Assembly: GCA_040507895.1 (NCBI GenBank)
Contig: JBEVNX010000159.1
Coordinates: forward strand, 1-25,485
Length of the DNA stretch: 25,485 nt
Direction of reading: 5' to 3'
Source of the DNA: JBEVNX01 sp040507895
GTDB taxonomy: Bacteria; Desulfobacterota; Binatia; JACPRU01
Shown here: positions 15,549 to 24,124 of the stretch, in pieces
Layout: each line of letters opens with the position of its first letter
How positions within the stretch are numbered: the stretch's first letter is position 1
Made by a program: the position numbers and the translations under genes
The notes under the pieces: generated by a model
The model's database searches: none
Seen by the model: only the letters and a program-made list of their open reading frames with translations
Told to the model about the DNA's origin: nothing

Positions 15549-16639
15549 ACGGGCGGTCCGTTCCTACCGACCTCGAATGCGGCTCGCAGCACCTGCCCCA
15601 GCAAGCGTGCAGAGCGCTCCATCGAGTACCGCTGTTCGACCGTGCGGCGCCCCGCCATACCGATTCGTTCTCGCAGTGAGGCGTCCGCGATCAGACGGCC
15701 GACGCCCTCGACCCATTCATCCGGGCTAGAGGCCAAGAGACCGTTCTCCCCATGCCGGATGAGCTCCAGGTTCGCAGCAACTGCGGAACACACCACCGGG
15801 ATGCCCATACCCATGCATTGAAGCGCCTTGAACGCCGACTTGCCCCGCGTCCAATCGTCGTCGGGTAGAGGCACGATGCCGACGTCGAATTCCTGAAGTT
15901 CTTCGACTTCGCTCGCGGCGCTCCAGCGCCTCCACGTGGCGGGCACTTCGCCGAGCTCTGGTGGATGGGCCGATACGACGTGGACTTCGACATGATGGCG
16001 TTCGGCGATCCTCCGCAGAACGGGTGCGAAGGCCTCGAGATGCGCCTGGGATGTTGCGCTGCCGGTCCAGCCGATAACGACACGGCCGTTCTCCCGCGAC
16101 CATTTCTTCGGCGCGTAGCGTTCGAGGTCGATGCTACTCGGCACGACCGCCACGTTTGGATTGTAGCGCTGCGCGTAGCGGGCCAAGTGATCGTTGCCCG
16201 CCACCACGTGCCGGCTCATGCGGCATAGCGCCGCGGTCTTTCCAGGAAACTTGAGCCGCCCGAAGACCCGATTCTGCGCCGTCGTGTCGAGCAGGTAGAT
16301 GGCGTCGTCGAAGTCGAAGACCATGGGCTTCTTGCGAGCGATCACGCGCTCGACCAGCGCCGGTCCGGCGAGGAACGCCGCGCGGTGGACGAGCACGACG
16401 TCGAACCCCCCGAGGCGATTCACGGCGCGAAGACGGCGCGCCGTCGCCCGCAAGATCATGTGAGCTTTGTCCGGCCAGCGGTGCGGGCTGTAGAGCAACT
16501 CGAGCTCTTCCTCTTCCAGGAACGGCCAGAGCTCCACGTCGATTCCGTCGGCGGCGAGCGCCGGCTGCCACTGCTCGATACGGTAGCGCTGGCTCGGCGT
16601 CATCCCGGCTGGGTACGGCACCAGAGCGCAGACCCGCAT
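15545..16639 (-). CDS. Glycosyltransferase family 1/4 (GT-B)
   Basis: 364 residues from the ATG at 16639, with GGAG 8 bases upstream. The frame is open to 16768, but that part is arginine-rich and overlaps the epimerase remnant. The N-terminus is MRVCALVPYPAGMTPSQRYR, then VVLVHRAAFLAGP and MVFDFDDAIYL, a group of glycosyltransferases common in exopolysaccharide loci. The C-terminal domain has IGWTGSATSQAHLEAF, then the KSAFKALQCMGMGIPVVCS block that replaces the E-x7-E motif, and ENGLLASSPDEWVE. It should act in the cytoplasm on a lipid-linked acceptor. Its stop overlaps the start of the membrane protein (ATGA). Confidence 0.88.
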   Translation of the reverse strand: MRVCALVPYPAGMTPSQRYRIEQWQPALAADGIDVELWPFLEEEELELLYSPHRWPDKAHMILRATARRLRAVNRLGGFDVVLVHRAAFLAGPALVERVIARKKPMVFDFDDAIYLLDTTAQNRVFGRLKFPGKTAALCRMSRHVVAGNDHLARYAQRYNPNVAVVPSSIDLERYAPKKWSRENGRVVIGWTGSATSQAHLEAFAPVLRRIAERHHVEVHVVSAHPPELGEVPATWRRWSAASEVEELQEFDVGIVPLPDDDWTRGKSAFKALQCMGMGIPVVCSAVAANLELIRHGENGLLASSPDEWVEGVGRLIADASLRERIGMAGRRTVEQRYSMERSARLLGQVLRAAFEVGRNGPPV

Positions 16640-16685
16640 TTGCCCGTCTCCGCTCACGACAAGGCTCCCGCTCCGCCTCATGCCC

Positions 16686-16843
16686 TCATCGCAACAGGCG
16701 CCTCTCCTCCAGCTTCGCCGTCGCCGTCGCGACGAGATCCACCGCGTCTTGCTCACCGACCCAATCAAGCAGCTCTTTCATTCCCTCGCGTCGACCAGAT
16801 GCGAGCCGATGAAGCCGGCTCCACCCGTGACGAGAATGTTCAT
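16686..16843 (-). pseudogene. NAD-dependent sugar-nucleotide epimerase remnant with internal deletion
   Basis: The ATG at 16843 begins MNILVTGGAGFIGSHLVDA, the Rossmann start of extended SDR epimerases (UDP-glucose 4-epimerase and dTDP-rhamnose 4-epimerase relatives). After 21 codons this frame stops at 16778. In a second frame right at that point, EGMKELLDWVGEQDAVDLVA runs on to KLEERRLLR and a stop at 16686-16688, which is the usual C-terminus of the same family. About 270-300 internal residues are therefore missing and the two ends are out of frame. Its place between asnB and a glycosyltransferase fits a sugar-nucleotide enzyme of this operon. No active enzyme can be made. Confidence 0.75.
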
Positions 16844-16883
16844 TCTCTCAATCCCTGGATTCCTTCGCGTGGCGCGGCTCATG

Positions 16884-18752
16884 CTACGCGGCTCTCCGCT
16901 CGAGCCACGTCTCCAGGGTGAGCAGCGCCCAGAGCTGATGACCATGATCGGACGCCTCCGCGAAGTGTTGCTCAGCCATCGAGCGCACGGGCTCGGGGCG
17001 GAGCCACTCGTAGAGGCGTGCCCCCGGATCGAGTAGCCGCGCCTCGACGAGCGGGCGCCACTCGTTGCGAAACCAATCCGGCAAAGGGATGCCGAAGCCC
17101 ATCTTGCCGCGCCTCTGGATCTCTTCGGGCAAGAGGTCGCGAAAGGCGCGTCGCAGGACAACCTTCGTGGCGCCCCTGCGGAGCTTCAATCCGTCGGGCA
17201 GGCTTGCCGCGAATTCCATGACCGTGGTGTCGAGAAACGGCGATCGCAGCTCGAGGCCGTGCGCCATGCTGCAACGGTCGGCCTTTGGGAGGAGGTCGTC
17301 GAGCAGGTAGGTGCGGAAGTTGAGGTCCAGGACTCGCGAGAGAGGAGAAAGTCCCTGCGTGCGCTCGAGCGGTTCGCGGAAGGCGTGTGCGAGTTTGCGC
17401 TCGTCGATCTCCGCCGCGAGCTCCGGCCGCAGCAGCGACTTCACTTGGCCCGCGAAGAAGCCGATCCAGCGTAGCATGCGGTCCTCAAGCGGCAGCGACG
17501 CGGCCTCGATGAAGCGGGTGAAGCGGCGCGAGGGGCTGCGCGGACTCGGATGGTACGGCAGCCGTCGAGCCAGGGACGCGGCGAGCCCGAAGAGGCCGAC
17601 CGGTACGCGCTCGGAGAGCGCGGCCGCATAGAAGCGGAGATAGCCCGCGAAGAGCTCGTCGCCGCCGTCGCCGACCAGCGCCACCGTCACGTCCCGCCGG
17701 GCGAGCTCCGAGACGATGTAGGTCGGGATCGCCGAGGAATCGCCGAAGGGCTCGTCGTAAGCATCGACGAGCCGGTCGACCAGGTCGATCGACTGGGGTC
17801 CCACCATGAATTTGGTATGCAGCGTGCCGAAGCGGCTCGCCGCGGCCCGCGCGTACGACGTCTCGTCGTATAGGGGGTCCTTCGAGTAGCCGATGCTGAA
17901 GGTGCGCACCGGGGCGCTCGCCGCTTCGCTCATCAATCCGACAACGATCGTCGAATCGATGCCGCCCGAGAGGAACGCGCCGAGCGGGACGTCGGCGATC
18001 ATGCGACGGCGCACCGCCGCCCGCATGCGCGCCCGGATCTCCTCATCGGCTTCCTCGGCGCGGATCGAGCGCGGTGTGAAATCAAGTCCCCAGTACGACC
18101 ACTCCCGCGTGCCGCGATCGGCTTCCAGCGCCAGACAGCTCGCGGCCGGCAGCTTGCGGATCCGCCGGTAGAAGGTGAGCGGCGAGGGAACGTATCCGTA
18201 GGTCAGGTAGAGGGGCAGCGCGCTCGGCTCGATCGAGCGATCCGCTCCCGGATGCTCAAGGATGGCCTTGATCTCCGAGGCGAACAACAGGCGCTCGTCG
18301 TCGCGGTAGACATAGAGCGGCTTCTTGCCGGCCCGATCGCGCGCTAGGAACAGGCGCTGGCGCCGCTCGTCCCAGATCGCCAGCGCGAACATGCCGTCGA
18401 GGCGCTCGGGCAGGCGGTCGCCCCACTCCTCATAACCGTGGACAATGACCTCGGTGTCGCTGCGGCTGCGGAAAGCGTGGCCGCGCGCCTCGAGCTCCCG
18501 CCGAAGCGCCTGGAAGTCGTAGATCTCTCCGTTGAACACCACCCAGACCGAGCCGTCCTCGTTGGACATCGGCTGCTCGCCGGTGGCGAGATCGATGACG
18601 CGAAGCCTCGCGTGGGCCAGAGCGCAGCGACCGGCTCGCGAGACGTAGATCGAGCGCTGGTCGGGGCCGCGGTGGCGAAGGCGCTCGGCCATGCGGGTAG
18701 CGGCGTCACGGTCGACGCCGGACCCGCGGACTTCACCCGCTATGCCGCACAT
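16884..18752 (-). CDS. asnB: Asparagine synthase (glutamine-hydrolysing) family amidotransferase
   Basis: 622 residues, full length. The N-terminal class II glutaminase begins MCGIAG with nucleophile Cys2, followed by RHRGPD (26-31) and NGEIYD (74-79). The synthetase domain has the pyrophosphate loop SGGIDS at 262-267 and the later GDGGDELFAGY block. The reaction is ATP-dependent amidation using glutamine. The length and the C-terminal part (LPKADRCSMAHGLELRSPFLD) match the AsnB/AsnH group found in surface-glycan loci, where these enzymes may amidate uronic or other sugar acids instead of aspartate. Which applies here cannot be read. It overlaps the end of the preceding glycosyltransferase gene by 13 bases and is followed by the epimerase remnant. 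Confidence 0.92.
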   Translation of the reverse strand: MCGIAGEVRGSGVDRDAATRMAERLRHRGPDQRSIYVSRAGRCALAHARLRVIDLATGEQPMSNEDGSVWVVFNGEIYDFQALRRELEARGHAFRSRSDTEVIVHGYEEWGDRLPERLDGMFALAIWDERRQRLFLARDRAGKKPLYVYRDDERLLFASEIKAILEHPGADRSIEPSALPLYLTYGYVPSPLTFYRRIRKLPAASCLALEADRGTREWSYWGLDFTPRSIRAEEADEEIRARMRAAVRRRMIADVPLGAFLSGGIDSTIVVGLMSEAASAPVRTFSIGYSKDPLYDETSYARAAASRFGTLHTKFMVGPQSIDLVDRLVDAYDEPFGDSSAIPTYIVSELARRDVTVALVGDGGDELFAGYLRFYAAALSERVPVGLFGLAASLARRLPYHPSPRSPSRRFTRFIEAASLPLEDRMLRWIGFFAGQVKSLLRPELAAEIDERKLAHAFREPLERTQGLSPLSRVLDLNFRTYLLDDLLPKADRCSMAHGLELRSPFLDTTVMEFAASLPDGLKLRRGATKVVLRRAFRDLLPEEIQRRGKMGFGIPLPDWFRNEWRPLVEARLLDPGARLYEWLRPEPVRSMAEQHFAEASDHGHQLWALLTLETWLERRAA

Positions 18753-19951
18753 GGCAACAACTCCGCGTAGAGCGCTGCGTAGGATTCGACCCCGCGCTCC
18801 AGCGAGTAGAAGCGCTCGGCGAGGGCGCGAGCGGCCGTGGCGCGATCGGAGCGAGCGGCGGCGGCTAGGAGGCGTTCGGCGATCGCCTCGGGGCTCTCCG
18901 AGGACGGGTGGAACGCGAGCGCGACCGGGGAACCGTCGAGATGCTGCTCCACGTCACCGACGTTGGCGGTGGCGGCCGCGGCGAGGCCGCAAGCAAGGTA
19001 CTCCCCGAGCTTCACCGGCATGCTGCCCTGCTTTGCGGGATCGGGGCGGACGACGGCCAGGCCCGCATCGCAGGCAGCCAGCCATGTCGGCATGTCGGCA
19101 TGCTCGACGCGGTGAATGATCGCTCCGGCGCCGAGGCTCTCGTTCAGGGAGCGAGCGAATAACGCCTCGTGCGTGAGCACGAGGAAGCTGCCCCCGGAAC
19201 GCTTCGCGAACTCCATCCCCACCCGGAACGTGTACTCGGCGAGATACCAGGTACTGAGAGCGCCTACATGGACGATCACCGGGCGCGGCGGAAGACCAAG
19301 CGCTGCCTTCCTCGCTAGCTGGTCTTCAGAGGGCCGAAACCGGTCCAGATCGACGCAGGGAGGGATGACGCGGATCCTCGTCGGCTCGGCACCGCCCGTC
19401 AGGTCGGGCAATCGCCGCGCTCCGGCCCGGCTCACGACCGCCACGGCGTCCGCCGTCGTCAGGAGCCGGCGCTCGACGGCTCGCGCGGCGCGCGCCACCG
19501 CCGATCCTGCGGCCCACATCCCCGACTGGATGCGCTCGTCAACCATGAAGCTTCGGGTGTCGAACACGAGCTTGGTGCCGCGCGTGCGGCCGCCGAGCAG
19601 CCCCATGAGGCCGGGAACGTACCCCCGCAGGTGGAGTACCCTCGGAGCAGGACATCGGCGCGACCAGCGAAAGATCTCGACGGCTCCCACCGCGGCGTCC
19701 CATAGCGTTGCCGGAGCGATCGGCCTCCGGTGATAGCAGCGACGCTTCCAGGCTACGCGGCTCGCGAAGAGCCGCCGCTCCATTGCCTCGCGTCGCGGGC
19801 GGTTCGCGAGCTGAGTCGGTTTCTCGAACGAAAGGACCTCGACCCCGAACCCACGTCGCGCAAGGCCTTCGACGTAGGGTACGACTTGAGCTTCTCCGAG
19901 CGGCTCCAGGAGCCCATCGTAGGAAACGTAGAGAGCTGCGTGGCCCGTCAT
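18740..19951 (-). CDS. Glycosyltransferase (GT-B, family 4-like)
   Basis: About 403 residues from the ATG at 19951; the frame continues upstream to 20032 but that part has no family character. The N-terminus LYVSYDGLLEPLGEAQVVPYVEGL is typical of glycosyltransferases in deltaproteobacterial-style glycan loci. The C-terminal domain shows RIRVIPPCVDLDRFRP, VIVHVGALSTWYLAEY and a KLGEYLACGLAAAAT block, where GE-Y replaces the second glutamate of the E-x7-E motif. It would extend a lipid-linked glycan in the cytoplasm. It starts seven bases after the stop of the methyltransferase and overlaps asnB, so all three are probably one transcript. Donor unknown. Confidence 0.85.
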   Translation of the reverse strand: MTGHAALYVSYDGLLEPLGEAQVVPYVEGLARRGFGVEVLSFEKPTQLANRPRREAMERRLFASRVAWKRRCYHRRPIAPATLWDAAVGAVEIFRWSRRCPAPRVLHLRGYVPGLMGLLGGRTRGTKLVFDTRSFMVDERIQSGMWAAGSAVARAARAVERRLLTTADAVAVVSRAGARRLPDLTGGAEPTRIRVIPPCVDLDRFRPSEDQLARKAALGLPPRPVIVHVGALSTWYLAEYTFRVGMEFAKRSGGSFLVLTHEALFARSLNESLGAGAIIHRVEHADMPTWLAACDAGLAVVRPDPAKQGSMPVKLGEYLACGLAAAATANVGDVEQHLDGSPVALAFHPSSESPEAIAERLLAAAARSDRATAARALAERFYSLERGVESYAALYAELLPCAA

Positions 19952-19958
19952 CTCACGC

Positions 19959-20912
19959 TCACGCCCTGCGCGCGAGCACGGAGAACTTCCAGCCGGGGGT
20001 CCATCGCCGCAGGGCGGGAAGCACGCGCTCACGCCATGCGCCGCGAAAAGGGGACCAGTCGGGTGCGAAGCGCGATCGGGCGCCGCGCACTCCCGAAGCC
20101 TCGTGCTCCGCGTCCTTCGACCCGCGGTTTGCGCGAAGAGCGAAGAGCCACTCGAGCCAGTCCGGGTTCGTCAACGTGACGTCGACGGCCTCGAGCGCCG
20201 CGGCGCCGAGAACGGCCCGCAGCGTGCGCGGCGTGAAGTGATACAGATGGACGGGCAGATCGAGAATGACTCGGCGCCGCGAGGGCCGCAGCATCTCGAA
20301 GCTCGAGGCATTCGGCACCTCGATGAGCATCGACCCGAGCGGATCCAACCGTCGGGAGAGATCGCGCAACACCGCCACGGGATCCGTGACGTGCTCGAGC
20401 ACGTGCTGAAGGATCATGAGGTCGTAGAGCTCGACGCCGGCGGGCGGCAGCGCGCTGCCGAGCTCGAGCCCGTAGCGGAGGCGGGCCTGATCCCGTCCCG
20501 CCACTGAGGGCTCGACGCCGTCGGCGACGAGGCCGAGCGAGCGAAAGGCGCGCACCAGATGCCCCTCTCCGGCGCCGTAGTCGAGCACGCGCCGGACGGG
20601 GCGGCCGACGCCGCACGCGAGGTCGACGGCTCGCGCCCGCGCCTGCGCGACGGCGCCGTCGTCCATGCCTCGCGCGGCGTAGTATTCCCGGCTCGCGTAC
20701 GCCCGCTCGAGAAGCTCCCGATTCGGCCGCGGCCAGGTCATCCGTAGGCCGCATCGTGCGCAGGCGACGATCCTCCACTCACCCTGCCGCTTCCAGGGTC
20801 GCGCGGGCTGGATCCTGCACACGGGGCAGTCGACGCTCCCGGCCGCCTCGCGGGCGAACCACCTGGACCGCGCCGCGGGCTCCCTCCTATAGACGTCGCG
20901 GGCCGCGTGCAT
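19959..20912 (-). CDS. Class I SAM methyltransferase with N-terminal zinc ribbon
   Basis: 317 residues from the ATG at 20912; a GTG at 20984, with AGGA close upstream, would add 24 residues. A zinc ribbon uses C29, C32, C51 and C54 (CPVC and CARC). The Rossmann methyltransferase follows: SAM motif I VLDYGAGEGHLV (109-120), the acidic loop VADGVEPS, then LMILQHVLEHVTDPVAVL and MLIEVPNASSFE. This Zn-ribbon plus Methyltransf_23/11 layout is common in polysaccharide loci, where it methylates a sugar or capping residue and can end chains before ABC export. The Wzm/Wzt exporter upstream in the same locus fits that role, though it is inference. Confidence 0.87.
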   Translation of the reverse strand: MHAARDVYRREPAARSRWFAREAAGSVDCPVCRIQPARPWKRQGEWRIVACARCGLRMTWPRPNRELLERAYASREYYAARGMDDGAVAQARARAVDLACGVGRPVRRVLDYGAGEGHLVRAFRSLGLVADGVEPSVAGRDQARLRYGLELGSALPPAGVELYDLMILQHVLEHVTDPVAVLRDLSRRLDPLGSMLIEVPNASSFEMLRPSRRRVILDLPVHLYHFTPRTLRAVLGAAALEAVDVTLTNPDWLEWLFALRANRGSKDAEHEASGVRGARSRFAPDWSPFRGAWRERVLPALRRWTPGWKFSVLARRA

Positions 20913-21036
20913 CAGCGCTCTCTCGCCTCGGGGAATACCGTCGCCAACGGTTTCGGCATATTCAGCGTCACGTACATCGGGCACTTGTCCTCGCGACGCT
21001 CAGGTTCGAACGCTCTGGAAGGAATCTGCGCGACCC

Positions 21037-21756
21037 TTGAATGTGGTCACAGCTCCTGCGCCGTCGTCACTGCTCGCCGCCGATGCTCGAGTGCGAGAGG
21101 TGCGCCTCGTGCGCTCGTCGCGTGCACTCACCTGGCGCGCCGAGGTCGCGCGCGAATTTGCACGGACGAGGCACGCCGATCAGCAAATCGTCAACCTGGA
21201 ACTGTATCCGCCTCGCTGGCGTTTCCTGCGCACTCTGTGCCGGTGGAGCTCCGGCCAGTCGCGGGCGATCGATTTTCCCGCCCTCCATGCCGACCAGCGC
21301 AACGCGCTTCGCCAGGCGGCCGTCACTTCGCCTCACCGCAGCTCCTACTACGCGTAGCCCGTCGGACAGGCATCGACGGGTCCTCCCGAGGCGCGAATCA
21401 TAGTTCCGCCCGTTGCGATCTCGGCGGTTTCCTCGCGCCTCGAGGAGCTCACGACCGGTGGTTTGCGCCGGATCGTGGTCGTTCCCCCGGGCTCGTCTGC
21501 GAACGGGCGGCGCGCGCCGCTGTCGCTGTTCGACGAGACGCTCGAGGGAGCTCGCGCCGAGCGAGAGATCACCGTGATCGTCGTCGGGACGGCCGAGAAA
21601 CTCCTCGCATCGTCGCTGCTCGCGGTCATGCCCTCGAGGGTGGACGGGGTCACTTGGGCGGGACGGGTGGCGCTCGTGGAGCTGGCCGCGCTGCTCAGCC
21701 GGGCGGACCTGTTCATCGGAAACGACTCGGGGCCGCCGAAGCTCGCCGAAGACGTG
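21037..21756 (+). pseudogene. GT9 (heptosyltransferase-like) remnant, antisense to the operon
   Basis: In one plus-strand frame (with a single TAG at 21355-21357) several GT9 blocks remain in order: QQIVNLELYPPRWRFLRTLC with RAIDFPA, then EARIIVPPVAISAV, RRIVVVPPGSS, ITVIVVGTAEKLLASSLL, and the diagnostic AALLSRADLFIGNDSGP ending near KLAED. The N-terminal start block of GT9 enzymes (an R-x-G-A-x-GD loop) and the C-terminus after GNDSGP are absent. GT9 enzymes add heptose or other sugars to LPS core. Here both ends are missing and a stop interrupts the middle, so it is inactive. It lies opposite in strand to all flanking genes and ends where the methyltransferase remnant ends. Confidence 0.65.
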
Positions 21757-21935
21757 TCGAGGCGCTCGCTCACGTATCGACCAATGTCTTGCGCGTCGCC
21801 CTCGCTGCGATCGAACCGCACCACGTCCAGCGCGAAAGGATCGTCGTAGCAGCCTATCTCGATGCCGCGGCCCCGGAGCAACGCGGCCGTTTCCGCCGTC
21901 CTGAGCTTGCGGGTCTTGCTGGCCTCGCGAGCCAT
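21756..21935 (-). pseudogene. Methyltransferase N-terminal remnant
   Basis: An ATG at 21935, preceded by GGGAAG, lies 18 bases after the Wzt stop. The first 60 codons, including RTAETAALLRGRGIEIGCYDDPF and VVRFDRSEG, resemble the start of class I SAM methyltransferases of glycan loci (gly-rich GRGIEIG loop and a following acidic Asp). After about RYVSERLD the frame runs into the antisense of the GT9 remnant and loses all family character, so the gene is truncated near 21756. The minus-strand frame stays open to 21348 by chance. Confidence 0.55.
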
Positions 21936-21953
21936 GCGAATCTTCCCGCCGCC

Positions 21954-23267
21954 TCAACCCCGTCCGCGGATCGCTCGTGCGGGCACCGCGGCAGGATCCG
22001 CCGGCATGAATTCCGTTTCCCACTTGAGGAGCGGCCGGACGGCGCCTGGGATGGTGCCGCCGAAGTCGCCACGGGCCGTTTCTCCGCTGAGATCGTCGAC
22101 GACCTGGAACGCCACCGCCCCCCGTTCCCAGACGTGCACTCGCAAGGGGCTATACGTGCTGATGGCGGCATCGACGAAGAACGTGCCCTCGGCGAGAAGG
22201 TTGCCGGGCACCCACGCGCGGCTCACGTACCGCCCCCTCGGTCGCTCGCGCCGATGCCAGGGTGAGTCGACCTCGATCGAGATGAAGGCGTGGCTACCCT
22301 TCTGGTCGAGAACGTGGAGGTTCGGCACCAGGCGGTGCCCGTCCTCGAGGACCTCGTACTCGATCTCCAGCGCCACCGGCCGAGCGATGTGCACCGTGGG
22401 CGCCACGCGACCCTCCTCGTCGCAAACGCGTGCGGCGAGCAGCCGCACGATGTCGTCACCCGGCGCCGTGCGCAGGTCGTTCCACTCCCGACTCGCCGTC
22501 GTTCCGAGCCCGGACTCTAGGTAGGCGCCGACCACCTCGCGCGAGGGCCCGTCGAGCCTCACACGCCCTTCCTCGAGAAGGATCGTGCGCGGGCACAGAC
22601 GGGTGACCGCGGGCATGTTGTGCGTCACGAACAGCACTGTCCGGCCCTCGTGGCTCACATCCTCCATCTTGGCCAGGCACTTCTTCTGGAAGCCGGCATC
22701 GCCTACGGCCAGCACCTCGTCGACGATCAGGATCTCGGGCTCGAGGTGCGCGGCCACCGCGAACGCCAGCCTCATGAACATGCCGCTCGAGTAGTGCTTG
22801 ATCGGCGTGTCGAGGAACTTTTCGATCTCCGAGAACGCGACGATCGCGTCGAACTTGCGGCGGATCTCCGCGCCTTTCATGCCGAGGATTGCGCCGTTCA
22901 GGTAGATGTTCTCGCGCCCGGTGAGCTCGGGATGGAAGCCCGTGCCGACCTCGAGCAGCGCGCCGACGCGGCCGCGGAGCTCGATCTCGCCGGTGGTGGG
23001 TGCCGTGATGCGCGACAAAAGCTTCAGGAGCGTGCTCTTGCCGGCGCCGTTGCGGCCGATGATGCCTACGATCTCGCCCGGCTCGACGTCGAAGGAGACG
23101 TCGCGGAGCGCCCAGACCGTAGGCGGGTCCTCGCGCTCCCGGCGCAGCGCGCGCAGCGGCGCGCCGAAGCCACGGAGGAGAGCCTCGCGGAACGTGCGGT
23201 AGGGCTCGGCCGCCCCGATGCTGTACCGCTTGCCGATGCCGCGCGCGCGAATCGCCAGGAAGCTCAT
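21954..23267 (-). CDS. wzt: O-antigen/polysaccharide ABC exporter ATP-binding protein (Wzt-like)
   Basis: 437 residues from the ATG at 23267, which overlaps the permease stop (ATGA). The frame is open upstream to 23993, but that is a shadow of the permease gene. ABC domain: Walker A GRNGAGKS (71-78), signature YSSGM (159-163), Walker B LIVDE (180-184), switch His216. The N-terminal extension RARGIGKRYSIGAAEPYRTFRE is typical of polysaccharide exporters. Residues from about 255 to 437 form a Wzt C-terminal beta-sandwich (VNF-like layout: PVALEIEYEVLEDGH, PNLHVLDQKG, GRYVSRAWVPGNLLAEG). In known Wzt proteins that domain recognises the chain-end cap of the O-antigen. It powers export of the undecaprenyl-linked glycan with the Wzm-like permease. 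Confidence 0.93.
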   Translation of the reverse strand: MSFLAIRARGIGKRYSIGAAEPYRTFREALLRGFGAPLRALRREREDPPTVWALRDVSFDVEPGEIVGIIGRNGAGKSTLLKLLSRITAPTTGEIELRGRVGALLEVGTGFHPELTGRENIYLNGAILGMKGAEIRRKFDAIVAFSEIEKFLDTPIKHYSSGMFMRLAFAVAAHLEPEILIVDEVLAVGDAGFQKKCLAKMEDVSHEGRTVLFVTHNMPAVTRLCPRTILLEEGRVRLDGPSREVVGAYLESGLGTTASREWNDLRTAPGDDIVRLLAARVCDEEGRVAPTVHIARPVALEIEYEVLEDGHRLVPNLHVLDQKGSHAFISIEVDSPWHRRERPRGRYVSRAWVPGNLLAEGTFFVDAAISTYSPLRVHVWERGAVAFQVVDDLSGETARGDFGGTIPGAVRPLLKWETEFMPADPAAVPARAIRGRG

Positions 23268-24124
23268 CAAACGACGTCCGCGAAGCCGCGCTCGACGCGC
23301 AGGAAGTATCGCATGCTCGCAAGCAGGCCCGCGGCGGCGACCAGGGTGGAGGCCGCGACCGTCGTCGCGCCGGGCGAGGGGGCCCCGAGCAGCGCCCAGC
23401 GGAATCCGTCGACGACGCTGACCATCGGATTCAGAGCGTAGAGAGTGCGCCACCCTTCCGGCACGAGGCTGCTCGGGTAGGCGATCGGCGTGACGAACAG
23501 CCAGACCTGAGTGAGGAACGGCAGCGCGTAGCGGATGTCGCGGTAGCGAACGTTGAGCGCCGAGAGCCCGAGGCCCGCGGCCATCGCGGCGCCGACGGCG
23601 AGGAGCAAGAAAAACGGCAACGCGACGATCCCGCCGGATGGAGCACAGCCGTAGTACGCCATCAGCACGAGGAGCAGCGCGAAGGCGATCGCGAAGTCGA
23701 CGAGGCCCGCGAGCACGGAAGAGATCGGCAGTGTGACCCGCGAGAAGTAGACCTTGGTCACCAGCCGCTCGTTGGAGACCAGGCTGTTCGCCGCGTTCGT
23801 GAGCGCGTACGCGAAGAGCTGCCACGGCAAGAGGCCGCAATAGGCGAAGATCGGGTACGGCAGACCGTCCGAGGACACCTTCGCGAGGTTGCCGAAGAAC
23901 ACGCTGAACACGATCATCATGAAGAGCGGCTGCAGCAGCGCCCAGGCCACGCCCAGCGCCGTCTGCTTGTAGCGCACCTTGAGGTCGCGCCACGCGAAGA
24001 ACGCGAGCAACTCGCGGTGCGCCCAGAGCTCGCCGAGCGCCGCCGAGAGGCTCATCGAGGACGGCCGGATGTACAGGATAGGAAGGTCCTCCGGCGAAGC
24101 GGTGGCCACGGCCTTCTCGCTCAC
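23267..24124 (-). CDS. wzm: O-antigen/polysaccharide ABC exporter permease (Wzm-like)
   Basis: 285 residues from the GTG at 24124, whose bases overlap the stop of the preceding glycosyltransferase (GTGA). An ABC-2 type permease (PF01061) with six hydrophobic segments. The start region ELLAFFAWRDLKVRYKQTALGVAWALLQP is the signature of Wzm/TagG permeases, and LNVRYRDIRYALPFLTQVWLFVTPIAYP and LYALNPMVSVVDGFRW are the matching later blocks. It forms the membrane channel for lipid-linked polysaccharide with the Wzt-like ATPase. Stop TGA at 23269-23267 overlaps the ATPase ATG. Confidence 0.93.
   Translation of the reverse strand: MSEKAVATASPEDLPILYIRPSSMSLSAALGELWAHRELLAFFAWRDLKVRYKQTALGVAWALLQPLFMMIVFSVFFGNLAKVSSDGLPYPIFAYCGLLPWQLFAYALTNAANSLVSNERLVTKVYFSRVTLPISSVLAGLVDFAIAFALLLVLMAYYGCAPSGGIVALPFFLLLAVGAAMAAGLGLSALNVRYRDIRYALPFLTQVWLFVTPIAYPSSLVPEGWRTLYALNPMVSVVDGFRWALLGAPSPGATTVAASTLVAAAGLLASMRYFLRVERGFADVV

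Noticed and set aside
21067..22023. 318-codon minus-strand ORF
   Set aside because: Its start lies inside wzt in another frame and the translation is Arg/Gly-rich without motifs.
20907..22265. 452-codon plus-strand ORF spanning the remnant region and the end of wzt
   Set aside because: It covers the methyltransferase start, both remnants in the wrong frame and the antisense of wzt; no family pattern.
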